A program made the translations under genes and the position numbers. From Haloferax sp. Atlit-12N (lineage in GTDB: Archaea > Halobacteriota > Halobacteria > Halobacteriales > Haloferacaceae), in NCBI RefSeq assembly GCF_003383095.1, contig NZ_PSYW01000005.1:124001-188000 (forward strand): DNA of 64,000 bases, written 5' to 3'. Below the pieces are notes generated by a model. The model saw only the letters and a program-made list of their open reading frames with translations. It was not told where the DNA came from and made no database searches. This document shows positions 56,910 through 64,000 of the stretch, one piece after another. Every line of letters starts with the position of its first letter. Positions within the stretch are counted from its first letter, which is position 1.

Positions 56910-57387
56910 ACCGCGGTCCCCGACGCGTACGACCAACCCGGATTCGTCTCGGTTCCCCGTCGACGCTTTCCCCTCCACACGGCGCGCGTCTGCCCCTGCC
57001 CGACCGCGAACCGTCTGCAAATTAGCCCACCTGACACCGACTCCAATCGGAACACCAACCTTAGCCCAACTCCAACCCGAACACCAACCTCAGCTAACCT
57101 CTGCTCACACCCAACCCAACCCAACCCAACCCCGCGTCTCGAACTGCACTCCACGGCCGCAACTACCCCCGAATCCCGACCTCGACGGCGACTGGCCCCC
57201 GCCACACTCGTACGGTCCCCCTTCTCCCCCCATTCGTCCCTGACGCGCCCCGAGTACCGTCTGTGCATTCCGAGTCTTCCGAGTGCTCTCCGGCCCGCGT
57301 CTCGACGTTAGCGGTCGCTCGCGACTTCGAGAACGAGACGAGCCAGCGATAGCGCGATTGGGGTCGTCCGAAACCCCGTCGGTCGGG
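56910..57387. other. 478-bp gap without a gene; low-complexity C/A-rich DNA
   Basis: No ORF on either strand has haloarchaeal coding character. About 57040-57135 is C/A-rich and nearly free of G on the plus strand, with a 29-bp imperfect direct repeat (GAACACCAACCT at 57050 and again at 57079) and then a CCCAA microsatellite. The rest is ordinary GC-rich spacer downstream of the site-2 protease gene. Confidence 0.6.
57110..57133 (-). repeat. Telomere-like (GGGTT)n G-quadruplex motif
   Basis: The plus strand reads CCC-AA-CCC-AA-CCC-AA-CCC-AA-CCCC, so the minus strand has five G-tracts of three or four separated by TT. This satisfies the classic intramolecular quadruplex pattern. It lies 255 bp downstream of the site-2 protease stop, on the strand that a read-through transcript would carry. 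Confidence 0.75.
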
Positions 57388-58011
57388 TCAGAACCCGACG
57401 AACAGGAACAGGCCGACGGTGAGGAGAATCGACAGGGCGAGCACGCCGGCGAACACCGGCGTGCTCCACGCCTTGACCGTCTTGCCGTCCAGAGAGCCGA
57501 ACGGGAGCATGTTGAACGCCGCGAGGAAGGCGTTGATGATGAGCCCGCGCGAGCCGACGAGTTGGACCACGTCGGAACCGACGAGGACGCCAACGACGAG
57601 CACCGGCGCAAACGCGACGAGGAGCAGCAGGTTCGTCACCGGTCCCGCGAGGGCGATGAGGCCGTGTTCGCGCTCCGTGAGCACGCCGCGGTGGTAGACC
57701 GCGCCGGGCGCGGCGAAGATGAACCCGACGAGCGCGCTCATGATTGCGACCGCGAGCATGCCGTAGTCCGCGCGAAACTCGGCGACCTGATTGAACCTGA
57801 TGGCGACGACCTTGTGGGCGACCTCGTGGAGGAGAAAGCCCACGCCGGCCGTCAGGAGACTCACGACGAGCGCGAGGCCGAACGACCCGCTCGTCAGCAG
57901 TTGGATGGTGCGGTTGCCGCCGCCAGCGAAGAAGATGGCGAAGGCGAGGCCGAGCGCGACCCACGCGACGAGCAGGTCGCGGAGTTCGCGCGAGGAAAAG
58001 GAGACGTTCAC
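57388..58011 (-). CDS. Site-2-protease-type M50 membrane metalloprotease
   Basis: A 207-residue polytopic protein starting MNVSFSSRELRDLLVAW from a GTG. The zinc motif FLLHEVAHK (60-67) and the second motif NMLPFGSLDGKTV with Asp175 are both intact within hydrophobic segments, so it should cleave within the membrane. About six helices are predicted. The start overlaps the TraB stop (GTGA, 58008-58011). Substrate unknown; a coupled TraB-family partner is the best clue. Confidence 0.88.
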   Translation of the reverse strand: MNVSFSSRELRDLLVAWVALGLAFAIFFAGGGNRTIQLLTSGSFGLALVVSLLTAGVGFLLHEVAHKVVAIRFNQVAEFRADYGMLAVAIMSALVGFIFAAPGAVYHRGVLTEREHGLIALAGPVTNLLLLVAFAPVLVVGVLVGSDVVQLVGSRGLIINAFLAAFNMLPFGSLDGKTVKAWSTPVFAGVLALSILLTVGLFLFVGF

Positions 58012-59687
58012 GTCAGGGACCTCCAGATGAGGTCGGCACTGTTGCGCGCGCCCTCGAACATCAGATTCGTCACGCCCGCGATGCCGCCGAGGTCGGAGGC
58101 GATGACGGGGATGACGTACGTGACGAAGAGGAAGCTGGCGATGATGCTCCCGATGTTCGTCATGGCGACGACCATGATGAGCTTGAACAGCGGCACGTCG
58201 AACATCTGGCCGACGAGTTCGACGATGGGCGTCTCCTCGTCGGAGAGCAGTTCGTTCAGTTTGCCGATGTCGCCGACGTTGACCGGCGTGTGCCGGAGTT
58301 CGACGTAGCCGGTGAACCAGCCGGGCGCGAGAAGCGGGTTGATGGAGGTCATCCACGCGACGAGACCGCCGACGAGGGCGGAGGTCCACCGCGCGCCGGC
58401 GACCTTGGCGAGGGCGGCGGCGAACACGCCGTTGATGAGGAACCACGCGCCGAAGATGGTCAAGAGCCGTTCGTTGCCGACGCCGGCCATCGCGAGGAGG
58501 ACGAAGAAGGCGACGAACACGGCGGTGACGCCGAAGCCGAGCAGTTTGCCCCACGGGAAGCCGTCCTTTTCGGCGACGCCGACGAGCGACTCCATCGGCG
58601 GGAGCGTCTCGGGGTGTTCGAGGTAGTTCTCGATGCCCTCGCGGTGGCCCGCGCCGACGATGGCGACCACGTGCCGACCGGACTGCCGGAGTGCGACGAG
58701 TTGGTGGGCAATGTAGGCGTCGCGCTCGTCGATGAGCGCCTCAGCGCCGCCGGGGCTGAACCGGCGGAACTCCTCCATCATGGCCGAGACCACGTCGCCG
58801 TCTGTCAGTTCGGCCATGTCGAACTCCTCGTAGTCGGCGTCGCCCTCGGCGGGCGCGAACAGGCCGAAGGCGTTCAGGACCGCGCCGGCGGTGATGCCCA
58901 CGACGACGCCCGCAAGGACGCCGATAACGAGGCTCCCGACGATGGCGGTTCCGAGGCTCCCGAGGATACCCGAGACGAGACCGGTTCCAATTCCGAGGCC
59001 GAAGCCGGCGACGATACCGATTGCCGCGCCGCCGCCGAGGCCCGCGAGAACCGCGTCGTCGCCGTCGAGGGAGAACGAGGCGACGGTGTAGAGCATGTAC
59101 GCGGCCGCGGCGCCGAGGACCGCGGCGGTGGCGGTGCGCGTCAACAGGAGGTCGGTGACGCCGACCGCGCCCCCGAACAGGCCGACGAGCGGCCCGAGGA
59201 AGACGCCGACGGCGATGCCCAACACCGCGCCGACCCCGCGGGCGTCGGCGACGCCGAACAGGAGGTCGCCGGCCATGCGTATCTTTTCGAGCGTGCCCAT
59301 CCGCCGCCAGAAGCGCTGGATGGTCACCTGGATGTCGCGGTCGACGAGCGCCACGTCGAGGCCTTCCTCTTCGGCGGTCTCGACCGCCGCGAGCATGTCC
59401 GCGCCGGGCTTCACGTCGAACTTGTCTCCCATCTGCGACTGGACGTACGAGAGCATCCAGTAGGCGATAAACTGGAAGACGGTGTTGCCGCGAAGCAGGT
59501 CGCGCGCTTCGATGTCGTCGGGCGTTCCGCCCTTCATCTGCCGGTAGCGCCCCTCGTCGAGTTCGACCGCGACGACGTCGGGACGCTCCTCCCTGACGGT
59601 CTCTTCGACCTCTCTGACGCTGTCGGCCGAGACGTGGGCCGTGCCGACGACGCGGACGTGACCCTCGCCGGGCGACGAATCGTTCAT
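58008..59687 (-). CDS. TraB-family membrane protein
   Basis: A 559-residue protein starting MNDSSPGEGHVRVVGTAHVS. The TraB/Tiki-type GTAHVS (15-20) and VELDEGR (41-47) open the soluble domain. A Gly/Ala-rich multi-helix membrane segment (about 150-255) is inserted, then VAIVGAGHREGIENYLEH returns to the TraB core. A C-terminal set of four helices (about 385-520) follows. TraB proteins relate to pheromone shutdown and to the Tiki metalloproteases; function in archaea is not known. The ATG at 59687 is set by a TATA box 27 nt upstream. Confidence 0.85.
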   Translation of the reverse strand: MNDSSPGEGHVRVVGTAHVSADSVREVEETVREERPDVVAVELDEGRYRQMKGGTPDDIEARDLLRGNTVFQFIAYWMLSYVQSQMGDKFDVKPGADMLAAVETAEEEGLDVALVDRDIQVTIQRFWRRMGTLEKIRMAGDLLFGVADARGVGAVLGIAVGVFLGPLVGLFGGAVGVTDLLLTRTATAAVLGAAAAYMLYTVASFSLDGDDAVLAGLGGGAAIGIVAGFGLGIGTGLVSGILGSLGTAIVGSLVIGVLAGVVVGITAGAVLNAFGLFAPAEGDADYEEFDMAELTDGDVVSAMMEEFRRFSPGGAEALIDERDAYIAHQLVALRQSGRHVVAIVGAGHREGIENYLEHPETLPPMESLVGVAEKDGFPWGKLLGFGVTAVFVAFFVLLAMAGVGNERLLTIFGAWFLINGVFAAALAKVAGARWTSALVGGLVAWMTSINPLLAPGWFTGYVELRHTPVNVGDIGKLNELLSDEETPIVELVGQMFDVPLFKLIMVVAMTNIGSIIASFLFVTYVIPVIASDLGGIAGVTNLMFEGARNSADLIWRSLT

Positions 59688-59708
59688 CGCCGGGTTTACC
59701 GCCCCACG

Positions 59709-59718
59709 GTTTTTATCC
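59709..59718. promoter_or_regulatory. Shared divergent TATA box (TraB / glycerate kinase)
   Basis: GTTTTTATCC sits midway in the 53-bp gap, centred near 59714. That is 27 nt from the TraB ATG at 59687 and 27 nt from the kinase ATG at 59741. A single AT-rich box thus appears positioned to serve leaderless transcripts in both directions. Confidence 0.5.
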
Positions 59719-59740
59719 GTGTCGGCATCTCCCACGAACT

Positions 59741-61069
59741 ATGCAGGATTTCGACGCGCGAACCCCGACGCCCGCCCACGAGACGGCCATCGACTGCCTG
59801 CAGGCCGGCGTCGAGGCCGTCCTACCCGACCGCGTCGTCCGCGAATCCGTGTCGCTCGACGGCGACACCCTGACCGTCGCGGACGAGACCTACGACCTGA
59901 CCGCCTACGACCGCATCCTCGTCGTCGGCGGGGGCAAAGCCGGTGACGGCGTCGCGGACGCCCTCGAAGCCGTCCTCGGCGACCGCATCGACGACGGCGT
60001 CGTGGTGACGCCCGACCCGACGCCGAGCCCCGACGGGCGCATCGAGCGACTCCCCGGCGACCACCCGGTCCCCTCCGCGCGCGGCGTCGAGAGCACCCGG
60101 CGGCTCGTGGACCTCATCTCCGACCTCGACGACCGGACGCTCGTCCTCGCCGCCATCACCGGCGGCGCGAGCGCGGTCCTCCCGGCTCCCGCCGAGGGCG
60201 TCTCGCTCGCCGAGTTGCAGGAGACGACCGACAGACTGCTCGAAAGCGGCGCGGAGATTCACGACCTCAACGCGGTCAGAAAGCACGTTTCGACGCTGAA
60301 GGGCGGCGGTCTCGCGCGCCTCGCCGCGCCCGCGACGGTCGTCGGCCTCGTCCTCTCGGACGTGGTCGGAAACGACCTCGGCGTCATCGCCTCCGGCCCG
60401 ACTGCGCCCGACGAGACGACCTACGACGACGCCCTCGACGTGCTGGACCGCTTCGACCTCGACGTGCCGAAATCGGTCCGAACGCGCCTCGCCCGCGGCT
60501 CGGCGGGCGACGTTCCGGAGACGCCGAAGCCCGGCGACCCGGTGTTCGACCGGGTGACGAACCACGTTCTCGCGGACACCTTCACCGCGCTCGACGCCGC
60601 CCGCGAGGTGGCCGACGAACGCGGTTACGACCCGCTCGTCCTCTCGTCTCGCGTGCGCGGCGAGGCGCGCGAGGCCGCGAAGACCCACGTCGCCGTCGCG
60701 GAAGAGTCGCTTGCGACCGGAAACCCGATTGCCGCGCCCGCCGTGGTCCTCTCGGGTGGCGAATGCACCGTGACGGTCCGCGGCGACGGCGACGGCGGCC
60801 CGAATCTCGAATTCTGCCTCGCGGCCGCCGCGGAACTCCCCGACGAGGCCGTCCTCGCCAGCATCGACAGCGACGGGAAAGACGGCGGGACGGAGGTCGC
60901 GGGCGCGGTCGTGGACTCGTCGACCGTCGACGCAGGTGACGCTCACGACGCGCTGGCGAGAAACGACGCGCTCCCGGTGCTTCGAGAGGCCGACGCGCTC
61001 GTCGAGTCCGGCGCGACGGGGACGAACGTCAACGACCTGCGCGTCGTCGTGGTCGGCGAGGGCGTCTGA
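59741..61069 (+). CDS. Glycerate 2-kinase (type 2, MOFRL family)
   Basis: A 442-residue kinase. ILVVGGGKAGDGVADALE binds nucleotide. AAITGGASAVLPAPA and LNAVRKHVSTLKGGGLARLAAPA contain the active-site residues. The MOFRL domain (about 300-440) has VVLSGGECTV and ASIDSDGKDGGTEVAGAVVDSST. It phosphorylates glycerate at position 2 to 2-phosphoglycerate, feeding lower glycolysis in archaea, as in the semi-phosphorylative pathways. Divergent from TraB and close to its promoter. Confidence 0.9.
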   Translation: MQDFDARTPTPAHETAIDCLQAGVEAVLPDRVVRESVSLDGDTLTVADETYDLTAYDRILVVGGGKAGDGVADALEAVLGDRIDDGVVVTPDPTPSPDGRIERLPGDHPVPSARGVESTRRLVDLISDLDDRTLVLAAITGGASAVLPAPAEGVSLAELQETTDRLLESGAEIHDLNAVRKHVSTLKGGGLARLAAPATVVGLVLSDVVGNDLGVIASGPTAPDETTYDDALDVLDRFDLDVPKSVRTRLARGSAGDVPETPKPGDPVFDRVTNHVLADTFTALDAAREVADERGYDPLVLSSRVRGEAREAAKTHVAVAEESLATGNPIAAPAVVLSGGECTVTVRGDGDGGPNLEFCLAAAAELPDEAVLASIDSDGKDGGTEVAGAVVDSSTVDAGDAHDALARNDALPVLREADALVESGATGTNVNDLRVVVVGEGV

Positions 61070-61132
61070 GCGCCGACAGTTTCGCGGGCGACGGACAACA
61101 GGTTTGTATCCTCCGGCGGAGTACCTCACTCC

Positions 61133-61753
61133 ATGGCCGGTTTGTTGCCCTCTACCCCCGACACCTCCGCCGCGGACGAATCCTCCCCGCGGGTCATCGG
61201 ACTCGACGACGACGAGGCGTCGGACCTCCTATCGGCGCTCTCCTCGGAAACGGCCCGCCGCGTGCTCGCCGCGCTCCACGAAACGCCGACGAACGCCGCG
61301 GACCTCGCAGAGCGCGTCGACACGTCGCTCCAGAACGTCCAGTACCATCTCCGAAAGCTCGACGACGCGGGCCTCGTCGAGGTGGTCGACACCGTCTACT
61401 CCGAGAAGGGCCGCGAGATGAAGGTGTACGCGCCCGCCGACAGGCCGCTGGTCGTCGTCGCCGCCGGCGAGGAGACCCGGACGGGCCTCGCGTCCATGCT
61501 GTCGAGTCTGCTCGGCGGCGTCGCCGTCTTGGGTCTGCTCTCGGCGTTCGTCCAGTGGGTCGCCACGCGCGGCCTCGGCGTCCTCGGCGGGGCTGGCGGT
61601 GCGGCTGAGTCCGCCGACGCCGGGACGGTCTCGACGATGGCTGCGGAGGCCGCGCCCGCGGCGGCGCAGGGAATCCCGCCGGGGCTCGCCTTCTTCGCCG
61701 GCGGCCTCGTCATCCTGCTCGTCATCGCGGCCGTCCAGTTCGCCAGACGCTGA
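61133..61753 (+). CDS. Membrane-tethered HTH (ArsR-like) regulator
   Basis: A 206-residue protein. A winged-helix DNA-binding domain (about 28-105) has ALSSETARRVLAALHETPTN, AADLAERVDTSLQNVQYHLRKL and the wing VVDTVYSEKGREMKVY. Two predicted membrane helices follow (about 118-140 and 180-203), joined by an Ala/Gly-rich loop. It is therefore anchored in the membrane with a cytoplasmic DNA-binding head. GGTTTGTATCC about 27 nt upstream of the ATG supports the start. Ligand and targets are unknown. Confidence 0.85.
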   Translation: MAGLLPSTPDTSAADESSPRVIGLDDDEASDLLSALSSETARRVLAALHETPTNAADLAERVDTSLQNVQYHLRKLDDAGLVEVVDTVYSEKGREMKVYAPADRPLVVVAAGEETRTGLASMLSSLLGGVAVLGLLSAFVQWVATRGLGVLGGAGGAAESADAGTVSTMAAEAAPAAAQGIPPGLAFFAGGLVILLVIAAVQFARR

Positions 61754-61834
61754 GGCTCCGCGGGAGCGGACGGCGACCGCGTCGGCGACTCGTTCTGGGG
61801 TAACTATTCGTACTCCGACCAACTACAGCATAGC

Positions 61835-62278
61835 ATGAAACACCGTGCCGTGGTCCGCGGTATCGGGGTCGGCGTCGGCGAAGACGGCTCGAACGTCCCG
61901 GCGGTCGTCCTCGAAGCGCGCGACGAGTTCCTGCCCATCGTCATCACGTCGGACCAGGCCCAGGCCATCCAACTCGGCCTCTCCGGCGAGCAGTTCGAGC
62001 GCCCGCTGACCCACGACCTCCTGGTCGAGATGGTGACGGAGTTCGGCGGAGCTATCGACAGCATCCGCATCGACGACCTCTCGAACGGCACGTTCCTCGC
62101 CAAGGTCGACGCGGAGCGATACCACGACGGGGAGGCGCGGACGTTCGTCTTCGACGCCCGCCCGAGCGACGCCATCGCACTCGCCATCCGCGTGGACTGC
62201 CCCATCCTCGTCTCCGACGAGGTGCTCGACGCCGCCGGGCAGTCGCCCGAGGCGTTCGACGCCGACTTCGACGAGTGA
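61835..62278 (+). CDS. DUF151 / bifunctional nuclease-like protein
   Basis: A 147-residue acidic protein. VVLEARDEFLPIVITSDQAQAIQ and RPSDAIALAIRVDCPILV match the DUF151 family, which includes plant bifunctional nucleases. No clear catalytic triad is visible. TAACTATTCG about 28 nt upstream of the ATG fits a leaderless transcript. DUF151 proteins in archaea are uncharacterised. Confidence 0.86.
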   Translation: MKHRAVVRGIGVGVGEDGSNVPAVVLEARDEFLPIVITSDQAQAIQLGLSGEQFERPLTHDLLVEMVTEFGGAIDSIRIDDLSNGTFLAKVDAERYHDGEARTFVFDARPSDAIALAIRVDCPILVSDEVLDAAGQSPEAFDADFDE

Positions 62279-62338
62279 ACCGGGGGCGTCGCCGCCGCGC
62301 CCCACGATTTCAAGCCCCCTCGGCGTGACTCTGCTCGC

Positions 62339-62824
62339 ATGAGCGAATCCACCGCGACGCTCGACGAGTCGCGCACCGAGATGACCGAGCTCCTCCTGCC
62401 GAACGACACCAACAACCTCGGGCGAGCCCTCGGTGGGGCGGTCCTCCACTGGATGGACATCTGCGGGGCCATCGCGGCGATGCGATTCTCGAACCGGCAG
62501 TGCGTCACCGCGTCGATGGACCACGTCGACTTCATCAGCCCCATCGACCTCGGCGAGGTGGCCGTCATGGAGGCGTACGTGTTCAACGTCGGCCGGACCA
62601 GCGTGGACGTGAAAGTCGACGTACACGCCGAGAACCCGAAGACCGACGAACTACGGAAGACGACCACCTCCTTCCTGACGTTCGTCGCCCTCGACGACGA
62701 CGGGAAGCCGACGCCCGTCCCCCGACTCGTCTGCGAGACGGACGAGGAAGAGGAACTCCGCGCCGAGGCGGTCGCCGCCCGCGCCGACCAGCTCGAATCC
62801 GTCATCGAGCGCATGGAGAACTGA
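62339..62824 (+). CDS. Hotdog-fold acyl-CoA thioesterase
   Basis: A 161-residue thioesterase. LPNDTNNLGRALGGAVLHWMDICGAIAAMRF carries the conserved Asn/Gly/Asp of YciA/BFIT-type cytosolic thioesterases. VDFISPIDLGEVAVMEAYVFNVGRTS-VDVKVDV forms the central strands. A charged C-terminal helix (EEEELRAEAVAARADQLESV) is extra. It hydrolyses acyl-CoA; preferred chain length unknown. Confidence 0.88.
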   Translation: MSESTATLDESRTEMTELLLPNDTNNLGRALGGAVLHWMDICGAIAAMRFSNRQCVTASMDHVDFISPIDLGEVAVMEAYVFNVGRTSVDVKVDVHAENPKTDELRKTTTSFLTFVALDDDGKPTPVPRLVCETDEEEELRAEAVAARADQLESVIERMEN

Positions 62825-62872
62825 GACGACCAGCGCCGAACCCTTTTCCCGGACCGCGACCGACTGACGACC

Positions 62873-63328
62873 ATGCTCGACGTTCCCGTCCCGGACCCGC
62901 CGTCGCTCCCGACGGTGGACCCGAACCAGTACGACGACGCGCAGGTGGCGGCCGACGCCGACTTCAAGCGCGCCGAGTTGGAGGAGTTCCTCGAAGCCGG
63001 CGCGTGGGCCGACGCCTTCGAGGCGTGGGCCGCGGAGACGCCCGTCACCGAGGCGCAGTGGGAAATCGTCCTCGACCTCGACCTCCTTTCCCACTTCGAC
63101 TTCTTCTGGGACGACTTCGCGGACCGCGTCGGCTACCACGCGCCGGGCATTCCCGAAGACTGGAAGGAGCGCGAACTCCACCCCGACCTCACCTCGTGGG
63201 GCGAGGTGTCGTCTATCAACGCCGGCCTCACCGAACTCGGACAGGACGTGTGCGACGTGCTCAAAGACGACTACATCGACTGGGAGTCCGAGTACGAAGC
63301 GCCCGACGACCTGCCGGACTTCGGCTGA
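62873..63328 (+). CDS. Uncharacterised acidic protein (151 aa)
   Basis: MLDVPVPDPPSLPTVDPNQY begins the protein; it is helical with many Trp and Asp residues (ETPVTEAQWEIVLDLDLLSH, FDFFWDDFADRVGYHAPG). No signal peptide or membrane segment. It follows the thioesterase by 48 bp on the same strand. It appears to be a haloarchaeal family without known function; no domain was recognised. Confidence 0.7.
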   Translation: MLDVPVPDPPSLPTVDPNQYDDAQVAADADFKRAELEEFLEAGAWADAFEAWAAETPVTEAQWEIVLDLDLLSHFDFFWDDFADRVGYHAPGIPEDWKERELHPDLTSWGEVSSINAGLTELGQDVCDVLKDDYIDWESEYEAPDDLPDFG

Positions 63329-63388
63329 GCCGCCGGGTCGCGTGTCACGGCGGCGGACGTTTATGTCGTTCCCGCACCACACGACAGT

Positions 63389-63991
63389 ATGCACCGCCGA
63401 GCCCTCCTTTCGAGCGCCGCCGCGCTCTCGCTTGCCGGTCTCTCGGGTTGTCTCGCCGACGCCCGACAGACCACAAGCGGTCGCATCCGCGCCGACACCG
63501 GCCACTCGAAACTCCACCCGGCAGACGAGCAGTACGTGAACGGGTCGTTCCCCGACGACGCCGACTTCCGCGGGTGGCTGTTCGGCGACCCGCCGGACGA
63601 CCAGACGGACGTGTTCACCGACCGCGCGATGCAGGGCGAGTACTCGAACGACCTGCTGTGGGCCGAGGGCGATTCGTTCGTCCTCCTGTTCGAGGTCCGG
63701 ATGGCACGCGAGGACGCCGCGTTCTACAACGTCGCGCAGTCCCCGTCGTGGACCGGGTGGCGCGACGCGGAACTCCCGATTCGCCGGTCGCCGCCCGCCG
63801 ACCTCGAACCGTTCGACGCGGACACGCTCGTCTGCACTCACCTCTCGAAGTTCGACGTAGCGAGAGGGGAGGCTCCGACGAACGCCACGCTCCGGATGTT
63901 CGAGCGCGACGATGAGTCCGGAACCACGCACGGGTCGGACTCCGAGTCGGTCGTTGCAACACATCGCGTCGGTCGCTGGTCGGACCGGTAG
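63389..63991 (+). CDS. Exported lipoprotein, uncharacterised
   Basis: A 200-residue protein. MHRRALLSSAAALSLAGLSGC is a signal peptide with a twin Arg and a lipobox (Cys21), so Tat export and lipid anchoring are likely. The mature domain contains LLWAEGDSFVLLFEVRMARE and WTGWRDAELPIRRS, suggesting a beta-rich fold. GTTTATGTCG about 27 nt upstream of the ATG supports the start. It ends 9 bp before the window edge. Function unknown. Confidence 0.72.
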   Translation: MHRRALLSSAAALSLAGLSGCLADARQTTSGRIRADTGHSKLHPADEQYVNGSFPDDADFRGWLFGDPPDDQTDVFTDRAMQGEYSNDLLWAEGDSFVLLFEVRMAREDAAFYNVAQSPSWTGWRDAELPIRRSPPADLEPFDADTLVCTHLSKFDVARGEAPTNATLRMFERDDESGTTHGSDSESVVATHRVGRWSDR

Positions 63992-64000
63992 CGTCGGTGG

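Overview
The window is a stretch of haloarchaeal chromosome that most resembles Haloferax. The proteins are very acidic and rich in Asp and Glu. Coding DNA is GC-rich with strong G/C third positions. Many start codons lie about 25-32 nt downstream of a TATA-like AT-rich box, as expected for leaderless haloarchaeal transcripts. The gene order (halofilin-type bactofilin, XPB/Bax1, grpE-dnaK-dnaJ, gyrBA divergent from top6BA, ligA, psmB) matches what I remember of the Haloferax volcanii chromosome. That species match is from memory and was not searched.

Layout. 0-3.3 kb: a truncated gene, a bactofilin-type cell-shape protein, a DUF4349 lipoprotein and a YchF/OLA1-type GTPase. 3.3-7.2 kb: a small beta-barrel protein, a DUF5367 membrane protein, an NhaC-type antiporter and a class I aminotransferase. 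7.4-10.2 kb: a tightly overlapped SsuABC/TauABC-class ABC importer. 10.4-14 kb: XPB helicase and its partner nuclease Bax1, with a lipoprotein gene on the other strand between them. 13.9-16.4 kb: an RNA m5C methyltransferase coupled to a separate PUA-like protein, then a PAC2 proteasome-assembly chaperone. 16.4-21.4 kb: grpE, an alpha/beta hydrolase, dnaK and dnaJ. 21.4-26.8 kb: a cupin, a truncated acyl-CoA-synthetase-like protein, a GltPh-type symporter, an AMP-forming acyl-CoA synthetase and a GNAT enzyme. 26.8-31.4 kb: small membrane proteins, nucleoside salvage/catabolism (cytidine deaminase and uridine phosphorylase around a lipoprotein metzincin) and a type II NADH dehydrogenase. 31.6-36.6 kb: a winged-helix regulator, a sugar epimerase, a DUF389 membrane protein, and arginase with a NUDIX hydrolase.

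36.7-44.9 kb is the DNA-topology block: gyrB-gyrA leftward and top6B-top6A rightward from a shared 253-bp intergenic region. 44.9-52.5 kb: hydrolases, small membrane proteins, ATP-dependent DNA ligase, a GCS2-type ligase-like protein and the proteasome beta subunit. 52.8-56.3 kb: UPF0212, an XRE-CBS regulator, a cytochrome P450 and purM. 56.3-64 kb: a non-coding AT-rich island, a telomere-like GGGTT quadruplex motif, a TraB-family protein overlapping a site-2 protease, glycerate 2-kinase divergently transcribed from TraB, a membrane-tethered HTH regulator, a DUF151 protein, a hotdog thioesterase and two uncharacterised genes.

I saw no insertion sequence, CRISPR array, rRNA or convincing tRNA gene. 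The window looks like core chromosome. The points most worth a second look are a four-repeat helical insert in Top6B, a stand-alone adenylate-forming-enzyme N-domain lacking its P-loop, a TraB/S2P membrane pair with a shared, equidistant promoter box, and the G-rich or AT-rich intergenic elements.
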